From Adiantum capillus-veneris (taxonomy: Eukaryota > Streptophyta > Polypodiopsida > Polypodiales > Pteridaceae), in the NCBI GenBank assembly GCA_014529385.2, contig CM043944.1, forward strand, positions 168,711,740 through 168,775,739: a stretch of DNA of 64,000 bases, in the 5' to 3' direction. Position 1 is the first letter of the stretch, and every line of letters begins with the position of its first letter. The notes beneath the pieces were generated by a model. That model was not told where the DNA came from, searched no databases, and saw only the letters and a list, made by a program, of their open reading frames with translations. The translations under genes and the position numbers were made by a program. Of this stretch, positions 11,506-24,300 are shown piece after piece.

Positions 11506-12890
11506 CTGATAAGGATAGTGATAGTACTACCAGCAATGATGAGGATGTTGATGTTGCATTTCTTCTGATGGACAAAGAAACCCATGAGTCTGGTTTAGTT
11601 GCATTTGCAAATGAGATTGAAGATGAAAGTGAAGGGCCTTATGAAGTGATTGAAGGGCTGATGAAAACCAAGGTTGAATTGTCAAAGAAGCAAGAATTGA
11701 TGACACAAATGATCAGTGGAAATCTGTCAGCTATGGAGAAGGAGATATATTTGCACATGCTGGCTAGTTTTCCTGATTTGTTCATTACTTCATATGAAGA
11801 GATTAGAGGGCTCAAAGGAGAAGAGATGCATATAGAGCTGAAAGAAGGTGCTAAGCCATTGTGACAAAGGCTAAGAAGGATGGGTCAAGAGCAAATGGAA
11901 GCCTTGCTGGAAGAGGTGGACAAGTTATTGAAGGCAGGGTGCATAGTCCTAGTGGAGACCACAGAATGGGTGAGTCCAGTAGTAGTTAGCCCAAAGAAGG
12001 GAAAGTGGAGGGTTTGTGTAGATTTTAAACCCTTAAATAAAGCCACTAAGAAGAACCCATATCCTCTTCCATTCATCAATCAAATCTTGGATCCAGTGGC
12101 AAGTTATGAGAGGTACAGTGTGTGTGATGGTTTTTCAGGCTATTTTTAATTGAAGATTGCTCTTAAAGACCGAACAAAGGCAACTTTCATTACGCCATGG
12201 GGTTGTTATTGCTACACGATATTTCCATTTGGGTTGTCAAATGGACCATGTTTCTATCAAGAGAGAGAAAATTGGGTATTGGCACCATTCATCCGTACTT
12301 GTGTTAAAGCTTTTATGGATGACTTCTATGTCTACAGCAGTAGGGTTGAACACCATGAGAAGCTGCAGATGGTATTGGCTCGATATGATGAATGTGGAGG
12401 ACAACTAAATCCAAATAAATGTCATCTAGCACAGCCAAGGGTGAAGTTATTGGGCCACATGGTGTAAGAAAAGGGCATTGAGGCTGATCCAGACAAGGTT
12501 AAGTCTATTATTCTTCTTCCATCACCTACGAGTACAAAGCAATTGGCAACCTTTATACACAAAGTAAAGTACATGGCGCGGTTTATTCCATTGTCTTCAC
12601 ATCTCCTTTATCCATTACAACAAGTGGCAAAGCATGATCCATTGCAATGGGATGACAAGTGTGAAGAAGTGTTTCAAGAGGTAAAATAAGTGTTAGGGGG
12701 GCTATCAGCCATGTAGGCTCCTAATTGGGAGCAAGTGTTTTATGTAAATCCATCAATAGGGGATGCTGCCATTGGAACCATGCTATTGCAAAAGGGGAAG
12801 GGTAGCCATTATATGAAGTTAGTAGCAGAGAGAAAATTCTCGGAAGTAGAGCTAGTGATGGCCAGTGTAATATTTGCTTGTCGATAATTT
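11502..12890 (+). pseudogene. Element D reverse transcriptase and first RNase H
   Basis: The frame carries an acidic spacer and then RT blocks: TEWVSPVVVSPKKGKWRVCVDFKPLN is preceded by a stop at 11864, SVCDGFSGYF is followed by a stop near 12148, then FITPWGCYCYTIFPFGLSN and the catalytic FMDD near 12315. A stop falls at 12465. RNase H remnants follow (FYVNPSIGDAAIGTMLLQ near 12740). The first Asp of the RNase H is replaced by Asn, as in elements A and A-1. Several stops make it non-functional. Confidence 0.8.
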
Positions 12891-12899
12891 CGTCATTAC

Positions 12900-14330
12900 T
12901 TGCTACCACAACCTTTTGTTTTCTTAAAGAGCTACGCCTTTTTTCCACAATTAATTAATGGCACTAACATGTTTGATGTGGTCAAGAAATGGGTAACTGA
13001 GCTGCAAGAGTTTGAGTTCTCTTTTTTAGTGGAAGACGGTACAAGAGTTACCCTAGCTGATTTGTTCACTTACAAGGAGAATCCCCTCCTTGTTAAGGAA
13101 GAGGTGGTGAGAAGGGTAGTTGAAGAAGTGCCACAGATCAGCAATTCACATGTGATGTTCTTTGATGGCTCATATAGAAAGAGCCATGATGCGGCTTCAT
13201 GGGGTATAGCACTTTATGATTCAGAGGAGAAGCTAGTATACAAGAGAGGGTTCAAATTGGATGCGCATAGTAACAATGAGGATGAATATGCTATGTTGGA
13301 AGGTGGATTACACATTTGTTTGAAGCATGGGATTAGAAGGTTGAGCATAAAAGGTGATGCCTTGTTAGTTGTGAAGCAAGTGTTGGGTGTGTGGAAGAGC
13401 AAGAACACCTCATTGAAGGAAATGTGGTTCCAAATTAAAGGCCTGTTAAAAACTTTTGAAGCATGGAGCATCAGACACATTGAACGTGCTCTAAATGGAG
13501 AGGCACATGAATCAGCTCAAAGAATGATTGGGGAGCTATTTGTGTTGAGGACCAATTTACCTCTTTATCATGGCCGGGAAAGTTTGGCTCAAGAAGAGGA
13601 GTTTTTGCTAACAAGAATCATTCCAAAGGATATTCAGAACTCTAAGAAGTATGGTTTTGTGCGTAGAGCATCCAAGTACAAATTGATTGGGGATTTCTTA
13701 TACATGAAATGGGTTGATCTCGTGTTTAGACGTGTACCTTGGCAGGAGGAGCTTTACAGAGTGTTCGAAGAGAATCATGAAGGCGCATGTGGCGGACATT
13801 TTGCTCTAAAGATCACCTTGCATAAGATCTTGCAAGAGGGGTATGTATGGCCTAGTTTGCACAAGGATGTTCACCATTGGTGTAGGTCTTGCAATAGGTG
13901 TCAAGCATTTGGGAAGAGAGTGTTGAAGCCAGAGATACGAAAAGCCATTATGGCGTTTGATGTGTTTGAAAAGTGGGGGATTGATGCAATAGGCCCGTTA
14001 CCTATCACAAGTAGGGTCAAAAGCTATATTTTGACTGCAATGGACTATCACTCTAGATGGGTAGAGGCTATAGCAGTAAAACAAATCATTGCAAAGGATG
14101 TGGCAAAATTTGTGTACGATGAAATATGTTGCAAGTTTTGGGTGCCATTGGAGCTACTTTTGGATAAGGGGCCAAGATTTTGAGCTAAACTGCTAGACTT
14201 TTTATGCGCGAAGATGAAGATTAGGCACCAACATACCACTCCTTATTACCCACCAGGTAATGGCTTAAATGAAAGATTCAATGGTGAGTTGGTACAAATT
14301 CTTTTGAAAGTGACAGAGCACTGACAGGAG
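12900..14330 (+). pseudogene. Element D second RNase H and integrase, truncated
   Basis: A 427-residue open frame (12900-14183) holds the second RNase H (MFFDGSYRKSHDAASWGIAL, NNEDEYAMLEGGL) and the integrase. The integrase has an HHCC zinc finger (HEGACGGHF...CRSCNRC) and a catalytic core with GIDAIGPL (first Asp) and LLDKGPRF (second Asp; most relatives have SDRG). After a stop at 14181 the frame continues to NERFNG, supplying the Glu. Homology ends near 14330, where GC-rich unrelated sequence begins, so the C-terminal integrase domain and 3' LTR are missing. Confidence 0.83.
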
Positions 14331-14473
14331 CAAAGCGACACCCGAACCCCGACGGCCTCTAAAACGCCGGGGCCGATGGCACGCCTCGAGCCGGTCATGG
14401 TAAAGTGAATAGGGGGCACCACCTAGCTTTGAGCGGCTAGGACGCAGACCACGATGATGTGAACACCGCAAAC

Positions 14474-14520
<47 letters not shown>

Positions 14521-14867
14521 TTGACAAATGATGAAAACCCTCAGGGGTGTGAGGGAGAATTATTTCTGCAGTATTTACAATGACCTTCCTTCCAGCGAGG
14601 TGGCACACCGTGGTGATAGAGAGGTAGGGAGAAAAGATGGTGAAACTACTTGGTGCGTTCTCTATCAATGACTCGATGATTGTGAAACTTGCTACCAAGA
14701 ACGTGTATGTGTGTGTGCATCGACCATTGGACTCGAGAAGTGGACATGGCTCCCTTCACATGGTGCAATTCCAAAAGCAAACCATCACACAAGCCCCCCT
14801 CCCCATGATGCCAATAGTGTCAATTCTTTCCATTAGAACTCTACCAAGTGCTGACCTCTCATGAACT

Positions 14868-14902
<35 letters not shown>

Positions 14903-15100
14903 ATAGTGACCTCTTAGTGCCCTGTTATAGGTGTTGGTTGCTTGGATTAGGGTAATCCCGGTTTGATTAGGGTAAGGTAATCAGGGAGACAAAGCAAGGT
15001 GGTGGGCCCGGTGTGGTTGACCCTTGCTTTGTCTTGGGAGTTATTAAAAATGAAAACCTCTAGGTGGGCCTTTGTGACCATAACCTAGAGAGAGGGAGTT
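14331..15100. repeat. Composite low-complexity region: AC tract and poly-C run
   Basis: A GC-rich joint at 14325-14470 is followed by (AC)n at 14476-14518 and a run of 33 C at 14869-14901. An imperfect hairpin has GACAAAGCAAGG arms at 14988-15033. No gene. Long homopolymers of this kind are prone to assembly error, so the lengths are uncertain. Confidence 0.8.
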
Positions 15101-15359
15101 TACGAATTGGGAATTTTACAAGGCTTGGGTGAAAACTGAAAAAATGATGATAACCTACGATTTACTGAAAATGGTGTCGTGGTTGCGTGATGCCGACAAA
15201 TGGTGTGTTGCCAGTGTGTCGGTGTAGCACGTACATCTTTTCGGGGTCGGCCGGGGCATGCCTTTGGCGCCTTTATTCCTTTTGTTGTCGGTGGCGCGTG
15301 CTTCGGGCCGTCTTCTTCTTTGTCGATGTCGATGTCATTTTCCTTTATCCTTCTTTTTG

Positions 15360-15615
15360 TATTTTCAGCTGCGTGCATATATGTGTGTCGTGTGTATGTA
15401 TGTGGGTGAGCGTGTGTGTATATATATAAATGTATGTGCATGTATATTTATATGTGTGTGTATATATATAGATGTATGTGTGTGCGTATGCGTGCATATA
15501 TGCGTGTCGTGTGTATGTATGTGGGTATATGTGGGTGAGCATGTGTGTATATATATAGATGTATGTGCGTGTATATTTATATGTGTGTGCGTATGCGTGC
15601 ATGGGAACGGGGGGT
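15360..15615. repeat. TG/TA compound minisatellite
   Basis: Alternating purine-pyrimidine sequence with a duplicated block of about 120 bases. Each copy runs 'gtgcatatatgYgtgtcgtgt', then 'gtatgtatgtgggt', then 'gtgtgtatatatata' and 'tgtatgtgY'. The predicted Cys/Val- and His/Thr-rich frames on both strands are artefacts. Such tracts can adopt Z-DNA. Confidence 0.8.
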
Positions 15616-16046
15616 GGGTATTAATATATACATATATATGTTTTTTTTCAATTTGATTTTTGGACCTAGCGACGCAGAGGTGAAGGGGGGGGGAGATGGT
15701 GAATGAGAGAGGGGGTGCGCGCAAGCGTGTGTGTGAGGATGTGGGGAAGCGGGTGTGTCAAGGCAACGCCTGCACGGGCTAGTAGAGAGAGAGAGTGCGA
15801 GCGCCGGGAGTCGGGTGCCGGGTGCCGGGTGTGTGTGGACTGTTGTGTGCAAGAGCGCGAGGGCGAGAGGATGGGGAGAGTGAGGTCGTGAGGGGGGGGG
15901 GGGGGGGGGGTGATAGGGTTGTGTGTGTGGCTTCAAGTGCGCGAGCGCGAGGGCTGGGTCCAGGATGTGAGGCGTGGGTGCAGGTAATTCGATATAGCAG
16001 GCGGAAATGGGGGGGGGGGGGGCTTAGTCAACGAGAGAGGGGGGGG

Positions 16047-16048
<2 letters not shown>
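15616..16048. other. G-rich non-coding sequence
   Basis: Contains G runs (about 20 G at 15891-15910 and 12 G at 16011-16022) and GA-rich text; no gene. Multiple adjacent G runs could form G-quadruplexes on the + strand. Confidence 0.5.
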
Positions 16049-16679
<631 letters not shown>

Positions 16680-16872
16680 AATATATGTGGCGGCCTGCCA
16701 TAGGGTGTGACAGAGGCACCAATGCACCTACCGGGCCGGGTGATGCAGTGGTAGAGTAGGAGAGAGAGAATATTGGCGGAGCCGGGCAGCAAGAGAGAGA
16801 GGGGTCGTCTTTTGGTGATAATGGAGGGGTGTGGCCAAACTGGCAGCGCCCCACTAGTGACAATAGTTCACC

Positions 16873-17410
16873 TTGTACATTAACTAGGTTCACCACTTGT
16901 CCAACCTTTACTCTTATATAGAAAGGAAATTTTGGTTTTGAGATCCATCACTTGTCCAACCATACTTCCATTGAAAGAAGCAAGAGATACTTGCACATTG
17001 GGAACCAAGATCCTACAATACCACCTTGGACATTGGACATTAAAACTAGGTCCATCACTTGTTCAAGATTTACTCTCATATAGAAAAAGGGACTTTTGGT
17101 TTCAAGCTCCACCACTTGTCCAACCTTACTTCCATTGAAAGAAACAAGGGATATTTGGACATTGGGAAGCAAGTTCCTACAATAGCACCTTGAACAATAG
17201 CCATTAGAACTAGGTCCACCATTTCCCCAAGCTTTACCTCATATAGAAAAGGGCTTTTGGTTTCAAGATCCCCCCTTGTCCAACCTTACTTCCATTTGAA
17301 GAAGCAAGAGATACTTGGACATTAACAAGCAAGTTCCTAAAATAGCACCTTGGACACTGGCCATTACAACTAGGTCCATCACTTGTCCAAGCTATGATCT
17401 AATATAGAAA
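16873..17410. repeat. Tandem repeat of about 160-164 bp, roughly 3.3 copies
   Basis: GTCCAACC(A/T)TACTTCC recurs at 16954, 17118 and 17278. Each copy continues with AGAAGCAAGAGATACTTG, ACAATA(C/G)CACCTTG, ACTAGGTCCA, and CATATAGAAA before the next. Copies have diverged by small substitutions and indels. No coding function is evident. It may be a small satellite or an expanded subterminal region of the neighbouring DNA transposon. Confidence 0.85.
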
Positions 17411-17528
17411 TGTCTATAGAGTTATAGTATTCACAACCCTTGTGTAATGCGTAATGTAACTTATACATTTTTTTTCAAAGAGAATTTATCTATAAATATG
17501 AATTTAACAAGGTGTTTCGTTTCAACTT

Positions 17529-20037
17529 ACAAGATGGACTTTGAATATGGGGAGAAAGTGCATATGGTCCTTGATAATGAAATTGTTGGTATTGGTTATG
17601 TGTGTAGAACAGATCGTGATTCCACTTGTGGCGGTACAAAGATAGGGCAAGGAAATGTATATATACTAGTGGAGGAATGTTTGAAGGATGTGGTCCTCCC
17701 TTTTTCTACAATGGATACTACATCTCTCCAAAGCTCATTATGGAGTGTTGTTCGATGGCCTAAGCTTCTTTTGAAAAAATCCATAATAAATGGCAGTTCA
17801 AGATAAACGGCTCTATTGTTTGCTGCCGAGCATGGTATGAGCTACATGGAATACCAAAGACATCATTTTACTGCTACAAGGAGAATTTTGAAAACGGTGT
17901 GCGCCAATATGTGCATGGTAACACATGTACATTGAGAAGAGGACTTGAACATACTACTTTGGCAAGTGCACTATTAAATGAATTTGTGGATAACAACTCT
18001 GAGAAGATGCCACATAGAAGCAAAACACTACTAGATGGCTCAAGAGAGACTCAATTAGTGATACCATCAATGTACAAACAAGTTGACACTTTAAGCAAAA
18101 TGAACACAACACTGGACCAAATGGGCTATGAGAAAAGTTATCTTAATCTTCTTTTGGTAGAATTTGGAACAAAGAGTATCACATGCAAGCTATAGACATA
18201 ATTTCAAAACTTGAGTGTACATGCTGAATAAGAGCATAGTTCAAAACAAGCAATGGAATGTCTGTAATTCAATCAAGGCAAGGCTAGAAGCTAAACCTTC
18301 TCTTGAAGAGAGAGCTCTTCTCTTGAGAGAAAGAGAAGTTCACATGGCACAATAGAAGAGTTGTAGGCACTTATATTATGCATGGTGCACATATTCAGAA
18401 ACTCAACCACAAAAGTATGTTTGTATAATCCATGATAAGATGAATCAAAAGAAGACAGTCATTCCTAGATTACGCATTTTTCCTAAGGGTGTGGATTCAA
18501 GATACAATTTGCAGGTGGCCTTGATAGGTATGATCACTCATGGTCATGGAGAAGGTCATTATGGTCACTTTGTCTTGAATGTTTTGTGGCCAGCAGATCC
18601 AAATCTTACAATTGGCTCAATTGCTAATTGTTTACATAACTTACATAGAATAGATAAGCATCCTCTTGGTGATCTGGCAACAAATGGACTAAGAAGGAGT
18701 AGTATTTGTCTACTACATGATTTGAACTCAAGGGATGCTTTAGACCATCACAACTTGAGTGATGGAAAAGAGCTCTCGTGCAACCATCAAAAGCTACAAA
18801 AGCGGAATTGGGGTCAACATTTTGCATGTTGCCAGAGAACTTGTTACTACAATTGGATAATTTTGCAGGGGAAAACAAAAATCGATACTTATTTGCCTAT
18901 TTGTCAATGCTTGTTGCAAGGTGTGTTTTCAAAACCATCGAGCTAGGATTTTTGATGGTTGGGCGTACACATGAGGACATAGATATGTTCAATAAGTTTT
19001 CAAAGAAATTGAGAGTTATACAAACATATACTTTGCCACACTTGATGGATACATTACGGAATAGCTCATCTTCATCTCCGGCCCCGTTTTTTCTTGAAAA
19101 GGTCCTCGATTTCAAGCAATATTGTGATGGACAAGACATACTGGTTGGACATTCCAAACCACTTTAATTTAGGTTGCTTATGCAAGATGAGACACCAATG
19201 ATGCAGTATAAGTCACATGTAGGCGTATCAAGTTGGAGTGGAAGCATTCACCTTTGGAAATCAGACATAGAAGGCAATCCAATGTTGCCACATGGAGATC
19301 CACCTTTGCTGCCAATGGCAGAATATGTCAAGGCTCACGAAGAAGTGATTTTAGGGTTGAAGAATTATATTAAGTTTTGAAAAAATCTAGGGAATGGTTC
19401 AAATGTGCCACGATATTATAGACATGTGATAGATTACTGGAGTAAGGTGATTGATGAGCATGAAAAAGAAACCATATATAGAGGGAGGCTTGTATGAAAA
19501 TTTTTGGCCAACAACTCATGACTTTTGTCACCTACAATCCACTACGATGAGCTTAAACAAGGAGCAGAAAGATTCCTAGGCCTTGAAGAGTTGAATGATC
19601 ATTTTTGTGGTCCTCAACGAAATAGACCAAGGAAAGAGTTTCACCCTATGTCTGATGTGAACCAAGGTGATTTTGTTATGCTAGCTCCAAGTGACATTGA
19701 AATCTATCTAGTTTGGCTCGCAATGGCTTTATCAGACATTGATAACGAGCCTACATCACCAAACTACAAAAAAAATTGATTCAATATTGGGCACCTTCTG
19801 CAAGAAAGAGTGGGATGATGGATACTCAAGCTTACACTAATTGTTGGAAGGGTTTTTGGGCTATCAACTGCAAGGACCCACAAGTGTGAGAAACGGTAGA
19901 TGCAATTGTTTGGTCATGAAGACCCAACAAAGAAGGACCATTTTCTAGAATTAAGATTCCAAAAAGTCATGCTCTAAGGCAAGTCTTGCTCATGCACATC
20001 AACCACGCTTGGAACAAAATTTGGATATGGCATCAAA
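17529..20037 (+). pseudogene. DUF7869-type transposase-like gene, decayed, split by a copia insertion
   Basis: Several frames read in order. At 17529-17806 is a segment resembling the plant Ptta/En/Spm-associated domain (KVHMVLDNEIVGIGYVC, VYILVEECLKDVVLP, VRWPKLLL). Near 18220-18360 come QWNVCNSIKARLEAKPSLEE-like codons. At 18400-18640 is CIIHDKMNQKKTVIPRLRIF...ADPNLTIGSIANCLHNL. At 18780-19165 is LLLQLDNFAGENKNRYLFAYL...LGFLMVGRTHEDIDMFNKF. The LDN-x-NKNR and G-x-THEDID motifs are the signature I know from DUF7869 proteins, which have an RNase H-like transposase look. The usual GHTHEDID His is Arg here. Frameshifts near 18700 and many stops make it inactive. Coding-like text (SRIKIPKSHALRQ) continues to the copia target site at 20037. 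Terminal repeats were not identified. Confidence 0.65.
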
Positions 20038-20229
20038 TGTTGGGGTATAAAGCCCAGTGTGGTCGCCCAAGTAAGTGGGCGGGCCGCCAGGTATGTACAC
20101 ATATTCTTTTGTAAAAACCTAATAAGAACTCACTATGGTCTACACATTACAATAGAGAGAGTTCACCATATCGTCGTGCTCTTCTTCTCGCACTCTCTCT
20201 CGCGTCGCACTTCCGCTCTTACTCCTTCA
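20038..20229 (+). repeat. 5' LTR of the copia element
   Basis: 192 bp, TG...CA ends. A TATAAAG lies at 20046-20052, only nine bases in, unusually close to the U3 start for a core promoter. The CT-rich 3' part (20170-20229) resembles R/U5. Differences from the 3' LTR are G/A near 20057, G/C near 20138 and A/G near 20152. Confidence 0.97.
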
Positions 20230-20231
20230 AC

Positions 20232-20243
20232 TGGTATCAGAGC
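20232..20243 (+). promoter_or_regulatory. Primer-binding site, initiator tRNA-Met type
   Basis: TGGTATCAGAGC, two bases after the 5' LTR, is the classic plant copia sequence complementary to the 3' end of initiator methionine tRNA, which primes minus-strand DNA synthesis. Confidence 0.95.
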
Positions 20244-21327
20244 TCAGATCGAGGCTCGGGGCAGCACAGCAGGAGGCTAGAGTCACCAACTCAGATTGGA
20301 GTGAAATTCGATAGGCAAAGACACGGCCCCAAATCCCGTGGGAGAAATCGAAGGGATCGGTGTTGTCAGAATTTCATTCTGAGGTCATCTCGGCCACGGT
20401 TTGGCTTCGACAAAGGTCTGCGCATGCCATTTTTGACTACGTGGTCTCGGCGGGTGCAGATCCGGCTCTGCAAATTTGGGGTTTTCGGCCTACGACTACA
20501 GGTGCTGAGGATATCGACACTCCCAGAGTGTTGATTTGTGGCTGTCTACACATCGAAGGACGGCTCACAGTTCTTGGAGGCGTGTCACATACGACACGGG
20601 CGCATCTACTCACAAACTATAGGCGACATCCACTAGTTCATCAGGTAGCTTGTGTTTGCTGCTTGATATTCTAGATTTCATCCTGACATTGCAGGTACTT
20701 CCACATGGGATGTATTGTCAGAGATGATGTATGTTTGTTGAGGGTTTGCTAGCTGTGAATCACGCAGCAAACAACCGCCGCAGTGGTTACAGCATATAGT
20801 GGGAAATTTGTGGATGTATGACTTTGTGGGAAGTCTATGTACTGTCAGATTTACTACAGCCTTTGTTGAGGGTCGAGTGAGGTTTTATTGAGCTGGGGGA
20901 TTCTCGAATGTTGAGATCCTTTCGGTGATACAGGTCTTGGAGCGATCCCTCGAGCACCCTTAGATAGGCAGCTAGGATGTATTGAATCTGAGTTAGACAG
21001 TTGGGATTGCATCTTTGCTTTACTGCCGTTGAGGCATTGTCGCAGTCTATGCTTACAAGACAGTGACAGGACAGTCAGAGACAGTACAGGTGCAGGATAG
21101 GTTTACCCACAGCTTACAGTGTCAGAGAGACAGTGTTTTTTGAGCTGTTTTTTGGTCTGTTTTTGAGTACACCAGAGCCATTTTACAAAGGAGACTCTGC
21201 CAAAATTTATGCAGAATCTGAAGATTTCTTGGTTCATTTGACAGGTTGATATTGGTTCAGAGGTCAGTTTACAGGGGAAACTCTGCCGAATTTTTCCCAG
21301 GAAAGTAAACCATTGTGAAGCGTAGCT
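20244..21327 (+). other. Copia 5' leader, about 1.08 kb
   Basis: Untranslated leader between the primer-binding site and gag, with short out-of-frame ATGs. It contains a conserved block (20877-20960) with the hairpin GGATTCTC/GAGATCC at about 20899-20920, and two CTCTGCC(A/G)AA motifs near 21187 and 21279. The block also occurs at 7365. It may hold packaging or dimerisation signals; this is inferred from conservation only. Confidence 0.7.
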
Positions 21328-24300
21328 ATGGCTGGATCACAGGACACTGCTCTTTACAATATCAAGAAGCTGGATGGAACCAATTTCCCATTGTGGAAGC
21401 AGCAGATTTGGCACGTGTTGGTACAAAAGAAGCAGATAAAACCTATAAAGCTCAAGGGGATAAAACCAGAAGATATGGACGAAGATGAATGGAGCGAAAT
21501 GGATGAATTGCCACTTTCTACCATTATGCTGACTTTGGCAGAAAGCGTTTACTTCAATGTAGCAGACGAGATGTCGGCTTATCAAGCATGGTTAAAGCTG
21601 AGTGATCTTTATGAGAAGCAGAGTGCAGCTTCACAGGTATACTTGCTTAAGAAGCTTGTTGACTTGAAGATGAAAGAAGGGACACCTATGTCCAATCATC
21701 TGAATGAATTCAACACAATCTATAGTCAGTTGTCAGCTCAAGGTGTCAAGTTTGATGAACCTGTTAGAGCTATGTTCCTGTTGATCACATTGCCGGAAAG
21801 TTGGGACACTTTTCGCATAGCTTTGAGTAATTCTGCACCTCCAGATGGTTTGAAAATAGCAGGTGTAGAAGGAAGTCTGCTTACTGAAGAAACCAATAGA
21901 AAGACAATGGACAAAGGCAAAGGAACAGCCTTAGTTTTCAGGGGAAGGACCAAAGAAAAGTACAAAGGTGGAAAGAGGAATCAGTCTCGTAGTAAGTCCC
22001 GCAGTGCTAAAGGCAAGAATGACATAGAATGCTACCATTGTGGCAAGAAGGGTCACATGAAAAGAGACTGCAGAGAATGGAAAGCAAAAAAAGGCAAAGA
22101 GAAAGATGAAGACCATGGTGAGAAGAACAAGTCCTCAGTGAAGATTCAAGAAATAAATGTGACAAACACTATTGCAGAGGATGAAAAACTAGTGTCAGGA
22201 GACATCTACTTCTTGAAGAATACAATGGACTCAGCTCTTCTTATAGCATCTGATGGAAATGCAATGAGTGAATGGATTATAGACTCAGGGGCATCACTTC
22301 ATGTGTCTCCAAACAAGGAGTGGTTTACCTCTTATGTGACCACTAAAGATCATGTTCGGCTAGGCAATGGGCAGACATGTGAGATCTTAGGTGTTGGAGA
22401 TGTTCAATTGAAGTTTCAGAATGGCTCTTCTTTCAGGCTGAAGAATGTGAGACATGTTCCCGCAATTACAAAGAGCTTGATTAGCACAGGTTTACTTGAT
22501 GATGCTGGCTACGTCACCACTTTTGGACAGAACATGTGGAAGATATCCAAGGGTTCTATGACAGTAGCACATGGAGTAAAGTCTGAAGGACTTTACATGA
22601 TTTATGTATCAAATGTCTCTAAAAATGTAATCAATGTAACCGAGCAGCCGAACGTTTCTTTGTGGCATAGCCGGTTAGGACATATGTCCAAGAAGGGAAT
22701 GGAAATCTTGTCTCGTTCTGGTTATTTGCCTGGATTTTCACTTAATGATTTTGAATTCTATGAACATTGTCTGTACGGTAAGCAAGCACAGCAGCCACAT
22801 AAGCATAGAAGCAGTAGAAAAGATACACAGTTGGCACTTGTTCATAGTGATTTGTGTGGACCTATGCCTAACCTATCTCTAGGGGGATCTTCTTACTTTA
22901 TGACATTTATATATGATTACTCGAGGAAAGTATGGGTTTACTTTCTCAAGCACAAAGATGAAGCGTTTAGTGCTTTCAAAACGTTTGTGACACTTTTGGA
23001 GAATCAGAGTGGCAAGAAGCTTAAATGCTTACGCACTGACAATGGTGGAGAGTATGTTTCAAAGGCCTTTCAGGACTTTTGTGAGTCAAAAGGTATAAAA
23101 CGTGAACTTACTTCTCCTTACAATCCTCCTCAAAATGGTGTTGCTGAGAGGATGAATAGGACCATACAAGAGAAGGTCAGAAGTATGTTGTCTAATGCAC
23201 AACTGCCTAATGGGTTTTGGGCTGAAGCTGTATCAACAGCTGTTCATCTTGTAAATAGATCTCCTAGCAAGGTTTTGCAGAAGGATTCAGTGCCAGAGAT
23301 GGTATGGTCAGGCAAAATGCCCTCATACAAGCATCTCAGAGTCTTTGGCTGTGAGGCATATACTCACGTTCCAAAGGAATTTAGGAACAAACTTGAGCCA
23401 AAGAGTAGAAAGTTCATCTTTCTAAGCTATGGTAATTCTGGTGAGATGGGGTACAGACTTTGGGATCCCGAATCCAGAAAGGTTGTCCGCAGCAATGATG
23501 TTCACTTTAATGAATCCAAATATCATTCTAAACTAGAGAGGGTTGAGGAGATTAGAAGAGTTGTCTTCCAAGAAGATGGACCTGTACGTGCAAGACAAAA
23601 TGTCAGAGCTCAAGAGGAGCAAGGACATGATAGAGTGGAACCACAGGTTGTGGCTGAGCCTGAGCCACCTATTGTGCGTAGATCTGGACGTGTCACGCGA
23701 GCTCCTGATAGGTTTGTTCCATCTATGAACTATGTCATGTTGACTGATTGCAATGAGACTTCATGTTACAAGGAAGCAGTGAAAATGAAGGACTCTGGGA
23801 ATTGGCAATTGGCCATGCAGTCAGAGATGACAGCTCTGCATAAAAACAAGACATGGAAGCTAGTTAAATTACCAGAGGGCAAAAAGGCTCTACCTTGTAA
23901 ATGGGTTTACAAGTATAAGATCACCACTCATGATAGTCAGCCAAAGTACAAATCAAGGCTTGTTGCCAAGGGCTTTAAGCAAGAACAAGGCATTGACTTT
24001 GATGAAGTCTTCTCTCCGGTGGTCAAGATGACTACATTGAGATGCTTTCTTGCATTGGTTGCCATATTAGATTTGGTGTTGCACCAAATGGATGTCAAGA
24101 CAGCGTTCTTGCATGGTGATTTAGATGTGGAAATTTACATGCAGCAGCCAGAAGGGTTTGTTGAGAAAGGCAAGGAAGATTGGGTATGCCAGTTGTTAAA
24201 GAGTCTTTATGGCTTAAAACAATCACCGAGGGCATGGTACCATAAATTCCACAAGTTTATGCTTTCTCAAGGCTACAAACGTAGTGAGTTCGATCACTGT

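Noticed and set aside
15100-15936. His/Thr- and Cys/Val-rich frames
   Set aside because: They follow from TG/CA and TA dinucleotide repeats, with no conserved motif.
20046-20052. TATAAAG in the copia LTR as core promoter
   Set aside because: Not listed separately because it is only nine bases from the LTR start; U3 would be almost absent. Mentioned only as a candidate.
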